Below are positions 36,287-46,981 of a DNA stretch of 64,000 bases, in pieces. A model generated the notes under the pieces. It searched no databases. It was not told where the DNA came from and saw nothing but the letters and a program-made list of their open reading frames with translations. The position numbers and the translations under genes are program-made. Within the stretch, counting starts at the first letter, position 1; every line of letters starts with the position of its first letter. The stretch is from assembly GCF_019969845.1 (NCBI RefSeq), contig NZ_JAHXYR010000003.1:496001-560000 (forward strand), read 5' to 3'. Source of the stretch: Sphingobacterium sp. GVS05A. Lineage in GTDB: Bacteria > Bacteroidota > Bacteroidia > Sphingobacteriales > Sphingobacteriaceae.

Positions 36287-39200
36287 ATGATTTCAAAGAT
36301 TCTCGACAATCACAAGTTGAGTCTGTTATCATTAGCTTTACTCATAACAAGTACACATAACCCAGCTAATGCTAATGGTCTTAAATTTCCAGACCGTAAT
36401 GTTCTGTTGAAAAATGCTGTTTTTCAGCAGAAAGTAAACGGAAAGGTACAGTCTACAGACGGTCCGCTGGCGGGCGCAACAATTCGTGTTAAAGGTACCT
36501 CACGTTCTACTTCGGCTGGAGCAGATGGTAGTTTCAATATCGAAGCTAAGAACGGGGATGTTTTAGTGATCAATAACATCGGTTACAAGACACAGGAAGT
36601 GACTGTAACAGGTGCGGTGGTCAATATCAACATGGAGTCCAATAGCGAGGCGCTTGAAGAGGTTGTTATTGTTGGTTATGGAACACAACAGAAAAAAGAA
36701 AGTTTGACCGGCGCTCTTCAGGCTGTTAAAGGAAATAAGTTGCGTGATGTAACGACACCTTCAGTGGAAAATATGTTGAATGGTAAAGCTGCGGGTGTAT
36801 ATGTTGCACCTGGGGCAGGTAAACCAGGGTCAAATGGTGGGGTTGTGATTCGTGGTCAGGCAACGTTAAGTGGTACGACGAGCCCATTGTGGGTAATTGA
36901 CGGTGTTATAGTTGGTTCAAGCCCAGGTGATATCAATCCGGACGACATTGAGTCATTAACGATCCTAAAAGATGCCGCTTCGACATCCATTTATGGATCC
37001 CAAGGAGCAAATGGTGTTGTTGTTGTGACGACTAAGAATCCATCTGCATCCAAAACAAGCATTAGTTTTTCTACAAAAATGGGGATCAACCAACTTTCTA
37101 ATGGAAACATGGAAATGATGGATGGTACTGAACTGTATGACTATTTTGCATCATTCTCCAATCAAGATAAAATTAAATTTCCACGCTGGAACTCTGAATT
37201 ACGCAACAGTAATTTTGATTGGTGGAAGCTAGCTACTAAAACCGGATTTGTCCAAAACCACAATTTGTCTATTCAGGGGGGGAATGATAAATTACAGTCC
37301 TATTTATCTTTGGGTTATTACAACGAAGCCGGAGCTGTAAAGGGGTATGATTACGATCGTTATAACTTTAGATTCCGTACAAATTACAAGCCTTTCGACT
37401 GGTTGACCATTAAGCCTTCTATTGCCGGTTCAAGACGTGCGGTAGATGATAGACAATATGATGTCAATGCCATGTATGGAAACCTACCTTGGGATAGCCC
37501 TTACGATGCAAATGGCAAATTGGTGCCACATCGTTATAGCGGATGGGTCAATAATGCAAGTACGAATTACTTGTACGACCTGCAATGGAATCATAGTGCC
37601 AATACCAATTATGAATTTATGGGTAACTTAGATTTCGACATCAAATTAACAGATTGGTTGACTTTCTCTTCTGTCAACAATTATCGCTACAATAGTTATT
37701 CTGACAATGGATATCAAGATCCGCGATCAAACAGTGGTGAAAGTGTAATTGGTCGTGTTACAGATTATCGCATGGAGTTTGCACGTCGATATACCAACCA
37801 GATTTTACGTTTCAACAAGACTTGGGATAAACATAGCCTGAATGGATTAGCAGCATATGAATTTAACGACTACTGGACAAAAACGTTAGATGCCTATGGA
37901 ACAGGTATTGTAAATGGTTTCGAAGTATTGGACGTTGTTGCAAAGCCAGAACGGACTAGAGGTGGAATTTCCGAATGGGCAGTGCAGTCATTTTTGTCTA
38001 ATGCAAACTATGCATACGATAATAAATATTTGGCACAGGTGTCGTTCCGTCGTGATGGAGCGTCTAATTTTGGAACCAATGCTAAATATGGAAACTTCTT
38101 TTCAGTCAGTGGTGGTTGGAATATCAATAAGGAAGAGTGGTTCAAGGCTGATTGGGTAGATAATTTAAAACTGAGAGCGGCTTACGGATCGGTAGGTAAT
38201 AGACCAAGTTCATTATATCCGCAATATAGTCTTTATTCTGTGTCTGCATCATCAAGTTATAATGGAATACCGGGCGCATTAATTAGCCAAATCGGTAATA
38301 AAGATCTGACCTGGGAAAAAACTTATACAACAGGTTTTGGTTTAGATGCGGCTTTATTCCAAAATAGATTACGATTTAATGTCGATTATTACGACAAGAA
38401 GACTGATAATGTACTTTATCAAGTGCCTATCAGTGGTCTGACAGGTGTCACTTCCATCTGGAAAAATATCGGTAAGATGCAAAACCGGGGGATTGAATTG
38501 ACCATCGGTGGAGATATCGTTCGAAACGACAATGTACATTGGAGCTTGGATGTCAATTTAAGTCACAATGTGAATAAATTGACCGAGTTATTTGCAACCA
38601 AAGATGCCAATGGTAATCTTGTTTCAAAACCGATTATCGCAGGGGACGGATCAGGTATAGCAGGGTCGGCACAACGCTTGCTTCAGCCTGGTTATCCTGT
38701 AGATACCTATTACCTGAAAGAATGGGCTGGTGTTAATACGGAGAATGGTTTACCGATGTGGTATCGATACGAGACAGATGCAAATGGAAATGAAACAAGG
38801 ACAACGACATCAAACTATTCCAATGCAACTTTCCGTAATGTCGGAAAAGGAAATCCGGATCTTTTTGGAGGTTTCAGTACGGCTTTAAGTTATAAGCAGT
38901 TTGACCTGAATGCAGTGTTCGGTTTCTCATTGGGAGGTAAATTATATAATTATTCCCGTCAAGAATTTGATTCTGATGGTACATATACAGACCGTAACCA
39001 AATGAAGCTCCAGGATGGATGGACACGCTGGGAAAAACCGGGTGATGTCGCTACTCATCCAATCGCTAGATATGACAATCAGGACAAAGGTAACTCACCT
39101 TCCACGCGTTATTTAGAGAGTAACAATTTCTTGAAAATGAGATCGCTGACTCTTGGGTATAATTTTGATCTGAAAAAATATAATATCAAAAATCTGCGTG

Positions 39201-39376
39201 TATTCTTAGCGGGCGAGAATTTGTTTACAATCACAAACTACTCGGGTGTTGACCCAGAGCTTCCATTGACTGAGCCGGATGGCAAAGGTGGAGGTGGTCA
39301 AATGATCAGATCTGCTGGAGTTTCCGTATATCCTATGGTTCGTAAATACATGTTTGGAGCAAGTGTGACATTTTAG
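36287..39376 (+). CDS. SusC/RagA-family TonB-linked outer-membrane protein (pair 2)
   Basis: A 1029-residue transporter with the same N-terminal opening as pair 1 (MISKIL, then KLSLLS). A regulatory-like domain (about 48-120), TonB-box-like EALEEVVIVGYGTQQK and plug (STSIYGSQGANGVVVVTTKN) follow. The barrel sequence is clearly different from pair 1 and ends in YMFGASVTF. The N-terminus and upstream DNA are conserved while the barrel diverges, so pair 2 is an old duplicate that changed substrate. The SusD gene follows after 23 bp. Confidence 0.95.
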   Translation: MISKILDNHKLSLLSLALLITSTHNPANANGLKFPDRNVLLKNAVFQQKVNGKVQSTDGPLAGATIRVKGTSRSTSAGADGSFNIEAKNGDVLVINNIGYKTQEVTVTGAVVNINMESNSEALEEVVIVGYGTQQKKESLTGALQAVKGNKLRDVTTPSVENMLNGKAAGVYVAPGAGKPGSNGGVVIRGQATLSGTTSPLWVIDGVIVGSSPGDINPDDIESLTILKDAASTSIYGSQGANGVVVVTTKNPSASKTSISFSTKMGINQLSNGNMEMMDGTELYDYFASFSNQDKIKFPRWNSELRNSNFDWWKLATKTGFVQNHNLSIQGGNDKLQSYLSLGYYNEAGAVKGYDYDRYNFRFRTNYKPFDWLTIKPSIAGSRRAVDDRQYDVNAMYGNLPWDSPYDANGKLVPHRYSGWVNNASTNYLYDLQWNHSANTNYEFMGNLDFDIKLTDWLTFSSVNNYRYNSYSDNGYQDPRSNSGESVIGRVTDYRMEFARRYTNQILRFNKTWDKHSLNGLAAYEFNDYWTKTLDAYGTGIVNGFEVLDVVAKPERTRGGISEWAVQSFLSNANYAYDNKYLAQVSFRRDGASNFGTNAKYGNFFSVSGGWNINKEEWFKADWVDNLKLRAAYGSVGNRPSSLYPQYSLYSVSASSSYNGIPGALISQIGNKDLTWEKTYTTGFGLDAALFQNRLRFNVDYYDKKTDNVLYQVPISGLTGVTSIWKNIGKMQNRGIELTIGGDIVRNDNVHWSLDVNLSHNVNKLTELFATKDANGNLVSKPIIAGDGSGIAGSAQRLLQPGYPVDTYYLKEWAGVNTENGLPMWYRYETDANGNETRTTTSNYSNATFRNVGKGNPDLFGGFSTALSYKQFDLNAVFGFSLGGKLYNYSRQEFDSDGTYTDRNQMKLQDGWTRWEKPGDVATHPIARYDNQDKGNSPSTRYLESNNFLKMRSLTLGYNFDLKKYNIKNLRVFLAGENLFTITNYSGVDPELPLTEPDGKGGGGQMIRSAGVSVYPMVRKYMFGASVTF

Positions 39377-39399
39377 TTTTAACGTTTAGAAAATCAATA

Positions 39400-41121
39400 A
39401 TGAAAAAGATATTAATTGGACTTTTAATCGCAACGGCAGTGTCCTCCTGCGATATAGATCGTCTTCCTTATACTTCAATGGACGAAGAGAATATTGCAAA
39501 TAATCCTGATGCGATGGTAACAGGTACTTATGCGCAGTTAAAAGCCTGGTCCGATCCAATGCATCGTCTTGGTGAATATGCCGGTGATAATATGATGATC
39601 CGCGGTTCGTCGACAGATGCCTTCTACGAATTTATCTCTTATGCGAGAACGCCGAATAACTACCGTCTGCAGAACTTTTGGGACAGCGGTTATAAAGCTA
39701 TTGCTCAATCTTCGAACGTCATCAAAATGTTTGCTGAAGGGCAGAGTACAGAAATGGACAACAAATTAGGCGAATGTTATTACATTCGTGGGATGATGTA
39801 CTTCTACCTATGTAGAGCTTTCGGAAAACCTTACTATCAAAGTCCTGAGACGAATCTAGGTGTTCCCATCGTCAATGGTACGCCTGATGATGTTTTCAAT
39901 GATTTAAATTTACCGGACCGTTCTTCTGTCAAAGATACTTATGCGCAGGCAATCAGCGATCTGAAAAAGGCCGAAGCCTTAATGACGGTCAATAACGGCG
40001 CAGCATATGCCTCAAAGGAAGCTGCGCAAGCGATGCTTTCCCGTATCTATTTGTATATGAGTGGTACGTATAAAAATCCAAATTCGGAATATGCACGTCT
40101 TGCAGTAGAATATGCGGATAAAGTGATTAATTCAGGTAAATATGTGCTATTGGCCCGTGAGCAATTTATGAAATACAATACCTTTAGACCTGAAGATAAC
40201 AAGGAGACCATCTTTGCGGTAAAACGTGTTGCTTCTGAATTTTCAGGCGATGATCATTATTATGGCATTGGTGGTATGTATTCCAATATTGGTGGTATGG
40301 GCTGGGGTGAGATGTATTCTAGTGCCAAATACATTGATTTATTAAATGAAACTGGACGAAATGACTGGAGACCTGATCATTATACGATTGTCGACGCACG
40401 CGCAGCATTTATTGAACCTACTTATTCAAAAGATGACGCAGGTAAGTATACAACTGTTTTTCGGTTTATTAAACAAGATGCACCCAAAAAAGCAGGCGAT
40501 CCGCTGACATTGAGCTATGTTCAGGCACCTGCTACAATAAATGGCAATACCGTGACTTGCAAGGATGGAGATAAAGAATATACGTTGAAAGTGGTTAATG
40601 CAGCACAGCAGACATATTCAATTACCTATGCAGATGGAAAAACATACACTGGTATGATCGATTACTATATTTCCCTAAACCGTGCTTATCCACAATTTTA
40701 TATTGTGAAATGTTCACGTGAGGGTGAAGAGTCTCAATTGCACTCACCTGTCATCAGTCGTTTAGGTGAGATTTATTTGAATCGTGCTGAGGCTTATGCA
40801 AAATTAGGTAACTATGGCGCTGCCCTAAATGATTTGAATACCATCAGAAATCGTTCTATTATAAATGGAGGCTATACAGCGCTTGATGCAAGTACTGCAT
40901 TTAAGCTGATTGACAAAGAGCGTCAACTGGAATTGGCTTATCAGGCTGAGCGTAGCTATGATGTATTCCGTAATGGCGAACCTTTAAATCGAACATATCC
41001 AGGACCTCAAAAACAGTTTGAAGATATTGCACCGTCAGATTTTAGAGTAACTTACTTTATACCACAGGATGCGATCAATTCATATCCTGGTAAATTGACT
41101 CAGAATCCAACTTCTAACTAG
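39400..41121 (+). CDS. SusD/RagB-family nutrient-binding lipoprotein (pair 2)
   Basis: A 573-residue lipoprotein with lipobox VSSC (Cys17) and a SusD-type helical scaffold (ECYYIRGMMYFYLCRAFGKP, AAQAMLSRIYLYMSG). The C-terminal block is LIDKERQLELAYQAERSYDVFR. An extra beta-rich insert around 365-425 (NGNTVTCKDGDKEY) is absent from the pair 1 SusD and may contact substrate. It ends the second pair, 26 bp before a hairpin terminator. Confidence 0.94.
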   Translation: MKKILIGLLIATAVSSCDIDRLPYTSMDEENIANNPDAMVTGTYAQLKAWSDPMHRLGEYAGDNMMIRGSSTDAFYEFISYARTPNNYRLQNFWDSGYKAIAQSSNVIKMFAEGQSTEMDNKLGECYYIRGMMYFYLCRAFGKPYYQSPETNLGVPIVNGTPDDVFNDLNLPDRSSVKDTYAQAISDLKKAEALMTVNNGAAYASKEAAQAMLSRIYLYMSGTYKNPNSEYARLAVEYADKVINSGKYVLLAREQFMKYNTFRPEDNKETIFAVKRVASEFSGDDHYYGIGGMYSNIGGMGWGEMYSSAKYIDLLNETGRNDWRPDHYTIVDARAAFIEPTYSKDDAGKYTTVFRFIKQDAPKKAGDPLTLSYVQAPATINGNTVTCKDGDKEYTLKVVNAAQQTYSITYADGKTYTGMIDYYISLNRAYPQFYIVKCSREGEESQLHSPVISRLGEIYLNRAEAYAKLGNYGAALNDLNTIRNRSIINGGYTALDASTAFKLIDKERQLELAYQAERSYDVFRNGEPLNRTYPGPQKQFEDIAPSDFRVTYFIPQDAINSYPGKLTQNPTSN

Positions 41122-41147
41122 ACGAATATTCATAATTTAAACCTTAT

Positions 41148-41180
41148 AAATGGCTTTACTTCACGGTAAAGCCATTTTTG
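41148..41180 (+). terminator. Terminator after SusCD pair 2
   Basis: AAATGGCTTTAC (41148-41159) pairs with GTAAAGCCATTT (41166-41177), followed by T-rich sequence. Confidence 0.8.
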
Positions 41181-41212
41181 TTTTTGTGTCTCCATAATCC
41201 CTTTTGAATCCG

Positions 41213-41220
41213 TATCTTTG
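41213..41220 (+). promoter_or_regulatory. Predicted -7 element of der
   Basis: TATCTTTG matches TAnnTTTG about 70 bp ahead of the der start. The only TTG upstream is 26 bp away, further than usual. Confidence 0.4.
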
Positions 41221-41290
41221 TACCCTTAACGTGTAATTTAGCATAAAAGTGCCATCTGCTGTGATAGTGGATGGATCAAATAAAATAAAT

Positions 41291-42592
41291 ATGGCAAATA
41301 TTGTTGCAATTGTTGGTCGTCCAAATGTTGGTAAATCTACCTTATTCAATCGTCTTACGGAAAGTAGAAAAGCGATTGTTGATGACTTTAGCGGAGTGAC
41401 GCGCGACCGTCATTATGAGACGGCAGAGTGGATCGGAAAGAAATTTACAGTAATCGATACAGGTGGTTTTGTACATGGTTCGGATGATGTCTTTGAAGAA
41501 GCAATCCGTGATCAGGTTTATATCGCTATTGAAGAAGCGTCGGTCGTTATATTCATGGTAGATGTTACTACTGGTATTACTGACCTGGATGATGAAATAG
41601 CTGATATCCTCAGAAGAAGTTCTAAACCTGTATATGTGGTTGCCAACAAAGTTGACCATGCTAAATTGCATCATGAATCAGCCGAATTCTATGCTTTCGG
41701 TTTAGGTGAAGTATTTAATATTTCTTCTGCTACTGGTTCTGGTACCGGAGAATTACTGGATGCTGTTGTCTCTCACTTTGAAGAGGAACAAGAGGAAGAT
41801 GAAGCTTTACCGAAATATACGATCGTCGGCCGCCCAAATGTGGGTAAATCTTCGCTTACAAATGCCTTGATCGGTAAAGACCGTAATATTGTAACGCCAA
41901 TGGCGGGTACAACGCGTGATTCTATCCGTATTCACTATAATCAATATGGACATAATTTCCTTTTGATCGATACCGCTGGTCTTCGTCGTAAATCAAAAGT
42001 AAACGAAGATATCGAGTTCTATTCAGTCATGCGTACCATCAAAGCCCTAGAGGATTCTGATGTGACGATTTTGATGTTGGATGCGCAGGATGGCCTAGAA
42101 GCTCAAGATGTAAACATCTTCAATTTGGCAGAAAAGAACCGCAAAGGTATTGTGATTGTCGTCAATAAATGGGATTTGATCGAAAAAGACAACAAGACCA
42201 TGAAAGCTTTTGAAGACCGTATCCGGGAGAAAATTGCGCCATTTACTGATGTGCCTATTGTCTTTACTTCCGTAACTGAAAAACAACGTGTTCTAAAAGT
42301 ATTGGAAGTAGCTGATAAGGTCTATGCCAACAAAACAAAAAAGATCCCAACATCGAAGTTGAATGAAGTGATGTTGGATATTATCGAGAATTATCCTCCA
42401 CCATCCCTAAAAGGAAAATATATCAAAATTAAATATGTGACACAATTGCCGGGAAGAACGCCAATGTTTGCCTTCTTCTGTAATTTGCCACAATACATCA
42501 AAGATCCATATAAACGCTTTGTTGAAAACAAATTGCGTGAGCACTTTGATTTTACAGGCGTGCCTATTCAAATATATTTCAGACAAAAATAG
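41291..42592 (+). CDS. der: Tandem-domain GTPase Der (EngA)
   Basis: A 433-residue GTPase of 50S ribosome assembly, starting at the ATG at 41291 ([16 protein letters not shown]). An upstream in-frame start would add 14 unrelated residues. Two G domains are visible, each with GRPNVGKS (about 9-16 and about 182-189), DTGGF / DTAGL switch motifs and NKVD / NKWD. A C-terminal KH-like domain ends in PIQIYFRQK. cysS begins 21 bp after the stop, so the two are probably co-transcribed. Confidence 0.96.
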   Translation: MANIVAIVGRPNVGKSTLFNRLTESRKAIVDDFSGVTRDRHYETAEWIGKKFTVIDTGGFVHGSDDVFEEAIRDQVYIAIEEASVVIFMVDVTTGITDLDDEIADILRRSSKPVYVVANKVDHAKLHHESAEFYAFGLGEVFNISSATGSGTGELLDAVVSHFEEEQEEDEALPKYTIVGRPNVGKSSLTNALIGKDRNIVTPMAGTTRDSIRIHYNQYGHNFLLIDTAGLRRKSKVNEDIEFYSVMRTIKALEDSDVTILMLDAQDGLEAQDVNIFNLAEKNRKGIVIVVNKWDLIEKDNKTMKAFEDRIREKIAPFTDVPIVFTSVTEKQRVLKVLEVADKVYANKTKKIPTSKLNEVMLDIIENYPPPSLKGKYIKIKYVTQLPGRTPMFAFFCNLPQYIKDPYKRFVENKLREHFDFTGVPIQIYFRQK

Positions 42593-42613
42593 ATTTCCAA
42601 GCAGATAACAAAC

Positions 42614-44080
42614 ATGGACCATAATCTCTTTTTATACAATACGCTTTCGCGAACAAAAGAAAAATTCGAACCAATTCACCCCAACCTCGTTGGAATGTAT
42701 GTCTGTGGACCTACCGTCTACAGCGATGTACACTTAGGTAACTGCCGTACTTTTGTTTCTTTTGATTTGATTTTTAGATATCTACGTCATTTGGGGTATA
42801 AAGTACGTTATGTACGGAATATTACAGATGCAGGGCATTTAGAGGGCGATCGTGATGAAGGAGATGACAAGTTTGCGAAAAAGGCTAAATTGGAACAGCT
42901 GGAACCAATGGAAATCGTACAGAAATATACCATTGGTTTTCATGATGTTTTGCGTCTGTTTAATACATTGCCTCCTAGCATTGAACCCACTGCGACAGGA
43001 CATATTTCGGAGCAGATCGAAATGATTGAACAGATCATCAATAACGGCTATGCTTACGAGACAAATGGTACTGTCTATTTCGATGTGGAGAAATATGTAC
43101 AACAGTATGATTATACCGTATTGACCAATCGTAAATTGGAAGATATGTTGAACAATACACGTGAGCTGAGTGGTCAGGATGAGAAAAAAGGGCGTTTGGA
43201 TTTTGCGCTTTGGATCAAGGCTAAGCCGGAAACGATTATGCGCTGGCCAGCTCCTTGGAGTGTTGGATTTCCAGGATGGCACATCGAATGTTCGGCGATG
43301 AGCAGGAAGTATTTAGGAGATCAGTTTGATATCCACGGTGGTGGTATGGATCTGGCTGCTACACACCATACCAACGAAATCGCGCAGTCCGAAGCCTGTA
43401 ATCATACTGCACCTGCCAAATATTGGATGCATACCAATATGTTGACAGTCAATGGTGCACGGATGTCCAAATCTGCAGGCAATGGATTCTTACCAGGTGA
43501 ATTGTTTACGGGTAACCACCCTTTGTTAAATAGAGGATATTCGCCGATGGCCGTTCGCTTCTTTATGTTGCAGGCTCACTATAGAAGTACATTGGATTTT
43601 TCCAATGAAGCACTTGATGCAGCAGATAAGGGTTATAAGCGCTTGATGAGTGCTATTGGACTATTGGATAAACTAAAAGTTTCAAAGGGAGCTGATTCAT
43701 TCAATCTGGCTGAGATCCGGAATAAATGTTATGCGGCAATGGATGATGATTTCAATAGTCCGGTTTTGATTGCCGAACTGTTTGAGCTTGTGCGGATCAT
43801 CAATTCCATCTATGATGGCAAAGCAAAGGTATCTGAAGAGGGATTGGAAAAACTAAAAGTTTTCTTGAAAGAGTTTGTGGAGGATATCCTTGGGCTGAGA
43901 AATGATCAAGCATCTGGAACAGATGATATTGATGATGTGATGAATCTGGTGATCAGATTACGCAACGAAGCGAAGGCAAATAAAGATTTTGTCACTTCGG
44001 ATCGTATCCGTGATGAACTTAATGCAATTGGTATCCAACTGAAAGATAGTAAAGAAGGAACACTTTGGAATAAGATTTGA
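42614..44080 (+). CDS. cysS: Cysteinyl-tRNA synthetase
   Basis: A 488-residue class I synthetase. The zinc Cys and HIGH-like region are in CGPTVYSDVHLGNCRT (about 31-46), further zinc-binding residues in GWHIECSAMS and THHTNEIAQSE, and the KMSKS loop is RMSKSAGNG. The C-terminal helical anticodon-binding region includes RIRDELNAIGIQLKDSKEGT. It charges tRNA-Cys. It follows der closely on the same strand. Confidence 0.97.
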   Translation: MDHNLFLYNTLSRTKEKFEPIHPNLVGMYVCGPTVYSDVHLGNCRTFVSFDLIFRYLRHLGYKVRYVRNITDAGHLEGDRDEGDDKFAKKAKLEQLEPMEIVQKYTIGFHDVLRLFNTLPPSIEPTATGHISEQIEMIEQIINNGYAYETNGTVYFDVEKYVQQYDYTVLTNRKLEDMLNNTRELSGQDEKKGRLDFALWIKAKPETIMRWPAPWSVGFPGWHIECSAMSRKYLGDQFDIHGGGMDLAATHHTNEIAQSEACNHTAPAKYWMHTNMLTVNGARMSKSAGNGFLPGELFTGNHPLLNRGYSPMAVRFFMLQAHYRSTLDFSNEALDAADKGYKRLMSAIGLLDKLKVSKGADSFNLAEIRNKCYAAMDDDFNSPVLIAELFELVRIINSIYDGKAKVSEEGLEKLKVFLKEFVEDILGLRNDQASGTDDIDDVMNLVIRLRNEAKANKDFVTSDRIRDELNAIGIQLKDSKEGTLWNKI

Positions 44081-44252
44081 TAGATAAAAGATCGAATTAA
44101 AAAAAGAGGGGATTGAAGGGAATATTTATCGTTGGAAAGTCTAGATACTTTTGAAACCAAAAAATATTTCCTGTTGCCTTTAAAATAAAACCCGAGTGTA
44201 ATGAGTTCATTTAAAATAATTAGGATGAACCCTGATAAATAATCATTTGCAT

Positions 44253-45137
44253 ATGAATTTTTGGAATAGGTTATCCATTGTTGCGTTAATGAGTACAGTG
44301 GGGACAACATTGTACGCACAGATACCCGAAAAAGTAGGAAGCTTACTGCAGGCAGATAAAGATGCTGCCGCATTAGCGAAAGCTTCTACACCGCATCAAG
44401 CGTTTTTATCTATTATCGACAAGGAGTCCACATTTTATGTTCCTTCAGCGGTAAATGCATACAATTATCTTAATAATAGACCGAATATTCCAGATGTATT
44501 AAATTGGCAGCCTACTTTTGCGCTTGTCGCGAAGAGCTTGGAGTTTGGCGTGACATCTGGTTCTCTGGACTTTCAGAAAGTGGGAGCGAGGCTGCGTCAC
44601 GGTGAGTACTTGACAGTTTGGAAACGTAACAAAAAAGGCAAATGGTTAGTCGATATTCGTGCCGAAGTAGAAAATAACGGTAAGGATGGTGAATTTGACC
44701 TGGAATATATTGAACCAACTGATTCTTGGTACCTAAAGCATCGCTCTAAAGTACGTCTGAACCAACGGGAGGATATTGTACTGGAAACAGATAAGTTGAT
44801 GTCTACTGTCCTTAAGGCAGACAATCCTACTGCATATAAAGAGTTTTTGAGTGAGGATGTCCGCTTTTTGTTTCCTTGGACCAGTCCAATGGAAGGAAAG
44901 GACAAAATGATGGCTTATCTGAAGAAACAACGTATGACGATAGAAACAGTACCGGAGGAGGTCAAACGTTCTTATAGCGGAGATTTTGCCTATACAAAGG
45001 GAACTGCAACAGTACGACAAAAAGATAAAGTTGTCAAGTATAATTATATTCGGGTATGGCAGTTAAGCGAATTAGCGAAGGATGATGTGAAGAAAGCGAA
45101 CTGGAATATTCTGATAGAAATGATGTTTGAGAAATAA
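44253..45137 (+). CDS. Secreted NTF2-like protein, two similar halves
   Basis: About 294 residues from the ATG at 44253, which gives a clean signal peptide (MNFWNRLSIVALMSTVGTTLYAQ). Each half looks like a cone-shaped SnoaL/NTF2-like domain: one around 25-150 (AFLSIIDKESTFYVPSAVNAYNYL ... YLTVWKRNKKGKWLVDIRAEV) and one around 170-290 (FLSEDVRFLFPWTSPMEGKDKMM ... YIRVWQLSE). The resemblance is by pattern only. A catalytic or binding role in the periplasm is possible but unassigned. A perfect bidirectional terminator follows. Confidence 0.6.
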   Translation: MNFWNRLSIVALMSTVGTTLYAQIPEKVGSLLQADKDAAALAKASTPHQAFLSIIDKESTFYVPSAVNAYNYLNNRPNIPDVLNWQPTFALVAKSLEFGVTSGSLDFQKVGARLRHGEYLTVWKRNKKGKWLVDIRAEVENNGKDGEFDLEYIEPTDSWYLKHRSKVRLNQREDIVLETDKLMSTVLKADNPTAYKEFLSEDVRFLFPWTSPMEGKDKMMAYLKKQRMTIETVPEEVKRSYSGDFAYTKGTATVRQKDKVVKYNYIRVWQLSELAKDDVKKANWNILIEMMFEK

Positions 45138-45163
45138 ATCATGCGCGCGTGATTACCAAATAA

Positions 45164-45197
45164 ATAAGGCCTGAATATTTATATTCAGGCCTTATTT
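45164..45197. terminator. Bidirectional terminator
   Basis: AATAAGGCCTGAATA (45164-45178) pairs perfectly with TATTCAGGCCTTATT (45183-45197) around a 4-nt loop, between the convergent NTF2-like and SurA-like genes. Confidence 0.85.
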
Positions 45198-45219
45198 ATT
45201 TATGATAGAAAAAAGTCTT

Positions 45220-46569
45220 TTATTTCTTTCTCCATTTTGCGAGTTCATCACAGGTGTCAAAGTCATTACTGATATCAATGAATGTGTTCTTCGCCTTGTC
45301 GTCAAACCATTTGCTCAGGTTACGACGTACTTTATCTTCTTTCGCGGCATCTTTGATCTTTGTGAAGTCCTGATCCAAATTTGCTTTATGTGGTGCGATA
45401 CGGGTTTTTAAATAGTTGAAACGGTAACCCACATCTCCAGTTTTGTCTGTGAATTGCTCCGGTTTAGAATATTCCCCTGGTTTTAATGGGTCAATGGTTG
45501 TAAATACGGCTTTTTCCAATCCATCCATAGGAATTAAAGTTGTACGGCTAGATCCTTGTGGATTTAAGACCATACCACCATTAAATTTGCTTTCTTCAGC
45601 ATCAGAATTGTTGGTCGCAGCATGGTAAAAATCTAATTTCTTATCCACCACCAATTTGTAGATACTGTCCAGTTTATTTTTGGTTCGCTCCAGTGCATCA
45701 GCACCCGGATTCATTTTCATCAAGATATGACGGGTATGCACCTCTTCTCCACGTCTTTCCAATACCTGGATGATGTGAAATCCGTATTTTGACTCTACAA
45801 TAGGTGATAGTTCTCCTGGTTTTAATTTAAATGCCATTGCGGAGAACTCTTTTACATAGTTATCACGTGTACCGAAGCCTAGGTCACCACCATAAGGCGC
45901 AGAACCTGGATCTTGCGAGTACAGACGCGCCATTGTTCCGAAATCCGAACCATCGACAATCTGTTTGCGAATACCTTCGATTTTCTCCCGTTGTTCCTTT
46001 TTCTCTTCGTCGGTCAATTTCGGCATCATAACAATTTCACCAATTTCAACTTCTGTATTGAAATAGGGAAGACTATCTTTATTCAATCCCTCAAAATAAC
46101 GTTTTACTTCCAATGGTGTTACATCCACTTTCTGCACGATATTTTGTTGCATTTTATTTGCCTTCAGCTGTTCAAAAACACTTGCGCGCATTTCTTCCTT
46201 ATATTGTAACAAAGAACGGTTCAAGAATTTCTCTAAGCGTTCTTGGCCACCAGCTTGCTGGGACATATGGCGCAAACGGGAATTTAAGTTGTCATCCACC
46301 TCTGTTTCCGTGACGTCAATCGAGTCAATTACCGCCTGTTGGGAAAGTAATTTCTGAATGATCAATTGCTCAAGAACACCACATTTAAACTTCTCATCGG
46401 GTTTATTCCCTTGGGCAAGCCATTGTGAGTATTGCATGTCCAGATCGGACTGCAGAATAATTCCTGAACCAACTGTTGCCACTACACGGTCAACAATCTG
46501 ACGTTGTGCAAGGCTGGCCTGAATTGATACAAACAGCAACAAAAACAATATATATATGTTTTTTTTCAT
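45220..46569 (-). CDS. SurA-like periplasmic peptidyl-prolyl isomerase
   Basis: A 449-residue chaperone-isomerase with signal peptide (about 1-21), a SurA N-domain (ILQSDLDMQYSQWLAQG onward to about 165) and a parvulin-type domain at about 170-275 (YSQDPGSAPYGGDLGFG, FKLKPGELSPIVESKYGFHIIQV). A second, weaker parvulin-like part begins HTRHILMKMNPG. It should escort outer-membrane proteins such as the many SusC barrels here. It has its own 412-bp upstream gap. Confidence 0.88.
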   Translation of the reverse strand: MKKNIYILFLLLFVSIQASLAQRQIVDRVVATVGSGIILQSDLDMQYSQWLAQGNKPDEKFKCGVLEQLIIQKLLSQQAVIDSIDVTETEVDDNLNSRLRHMSQQAGGQERLEKFLNRSLLQYKEEMRASVFEQLKANKMQQNIVQKVDVTPLEVKRYFEGLNKDSLPYFNTEVEIGEIVMMPKLTDEEKKEQREKIEGIRKQIVDGSDFGTMARLYSQDPGSAPYGGDLGFGTRDNYVKEFSAMAFKLKPGELSPIVESKYGFHIIQVLERRGEEVHTRHILMKMNPGADALERTKNKLDSIYKLVVDKKLDFYHAATNNSDAEESKFNGGMVLNPQGSSRTTLIPMDGLEKAVFTTIDPLKPGEYSKPEQFTDKTGDVGYRFNYLKTRIAPHKANLDQDFTKIKDAAKEDKVRRNLSKWFDDKAKNTFIDISNDFDTCDELAKWRKK

Positions 46570-46981
46570 CTAAATAATATGTTTCTAAACGTTGATGAAG
46601 CAACTATGAACCGTTTTAAATCACGTACCAATTGTACAGATTGATGTCACAGCGGATTCATCTAAATCACTAATAATCTCTCAATTCTATCGTTCAATAT
46701 AGACTATTTTGAACAACAGCACAAAATTATCAGATTATATGAATTATTCGTATTTTTATTTAACAATATTTTTATAATCCCAATATTTCAAAAGGAGATT
46801 TTAGACTTGTTAAAATTGATTCGCTAAAAATACGGATTTGCCTATTAGAAAGGGCGGTTTTAACCTAATTTAACAAGTTTATCTACCATAGTAATGACTT
46901 AGGAAGGTATCTTTATTTTTTGTGCTACATAGCGAGCAACGAGGGAAATTCGAACAATTATTCTTAATAAATTGTATACAC
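46570..46981. other. 412-bp divergent intergenic region
   Basis: It separates the minus-strand SurA-like gene from the plus-strand lactonase gene. A TAATTTTG -7 match on the minus strand (46729-46722) and TATCTTTA on the plus strand (46908-46915) are the only promoter-like words seen. Neither has a good -33 element. Confidence 0.35.

Noticed and set aside
42839..43282. 147-codon minus-strand frame opposite cysS
   Set aside because: It lies fully within cysS and its composition (many I, F, H) is typical of an antisense shadow.
43906..44373. 155-codon minus-strand frame spanning the end of cysS and the NTF2-like gene
   Set aside because: It is opposite two real genes and low in Gly, Ala, Asp and Glu; no start context.
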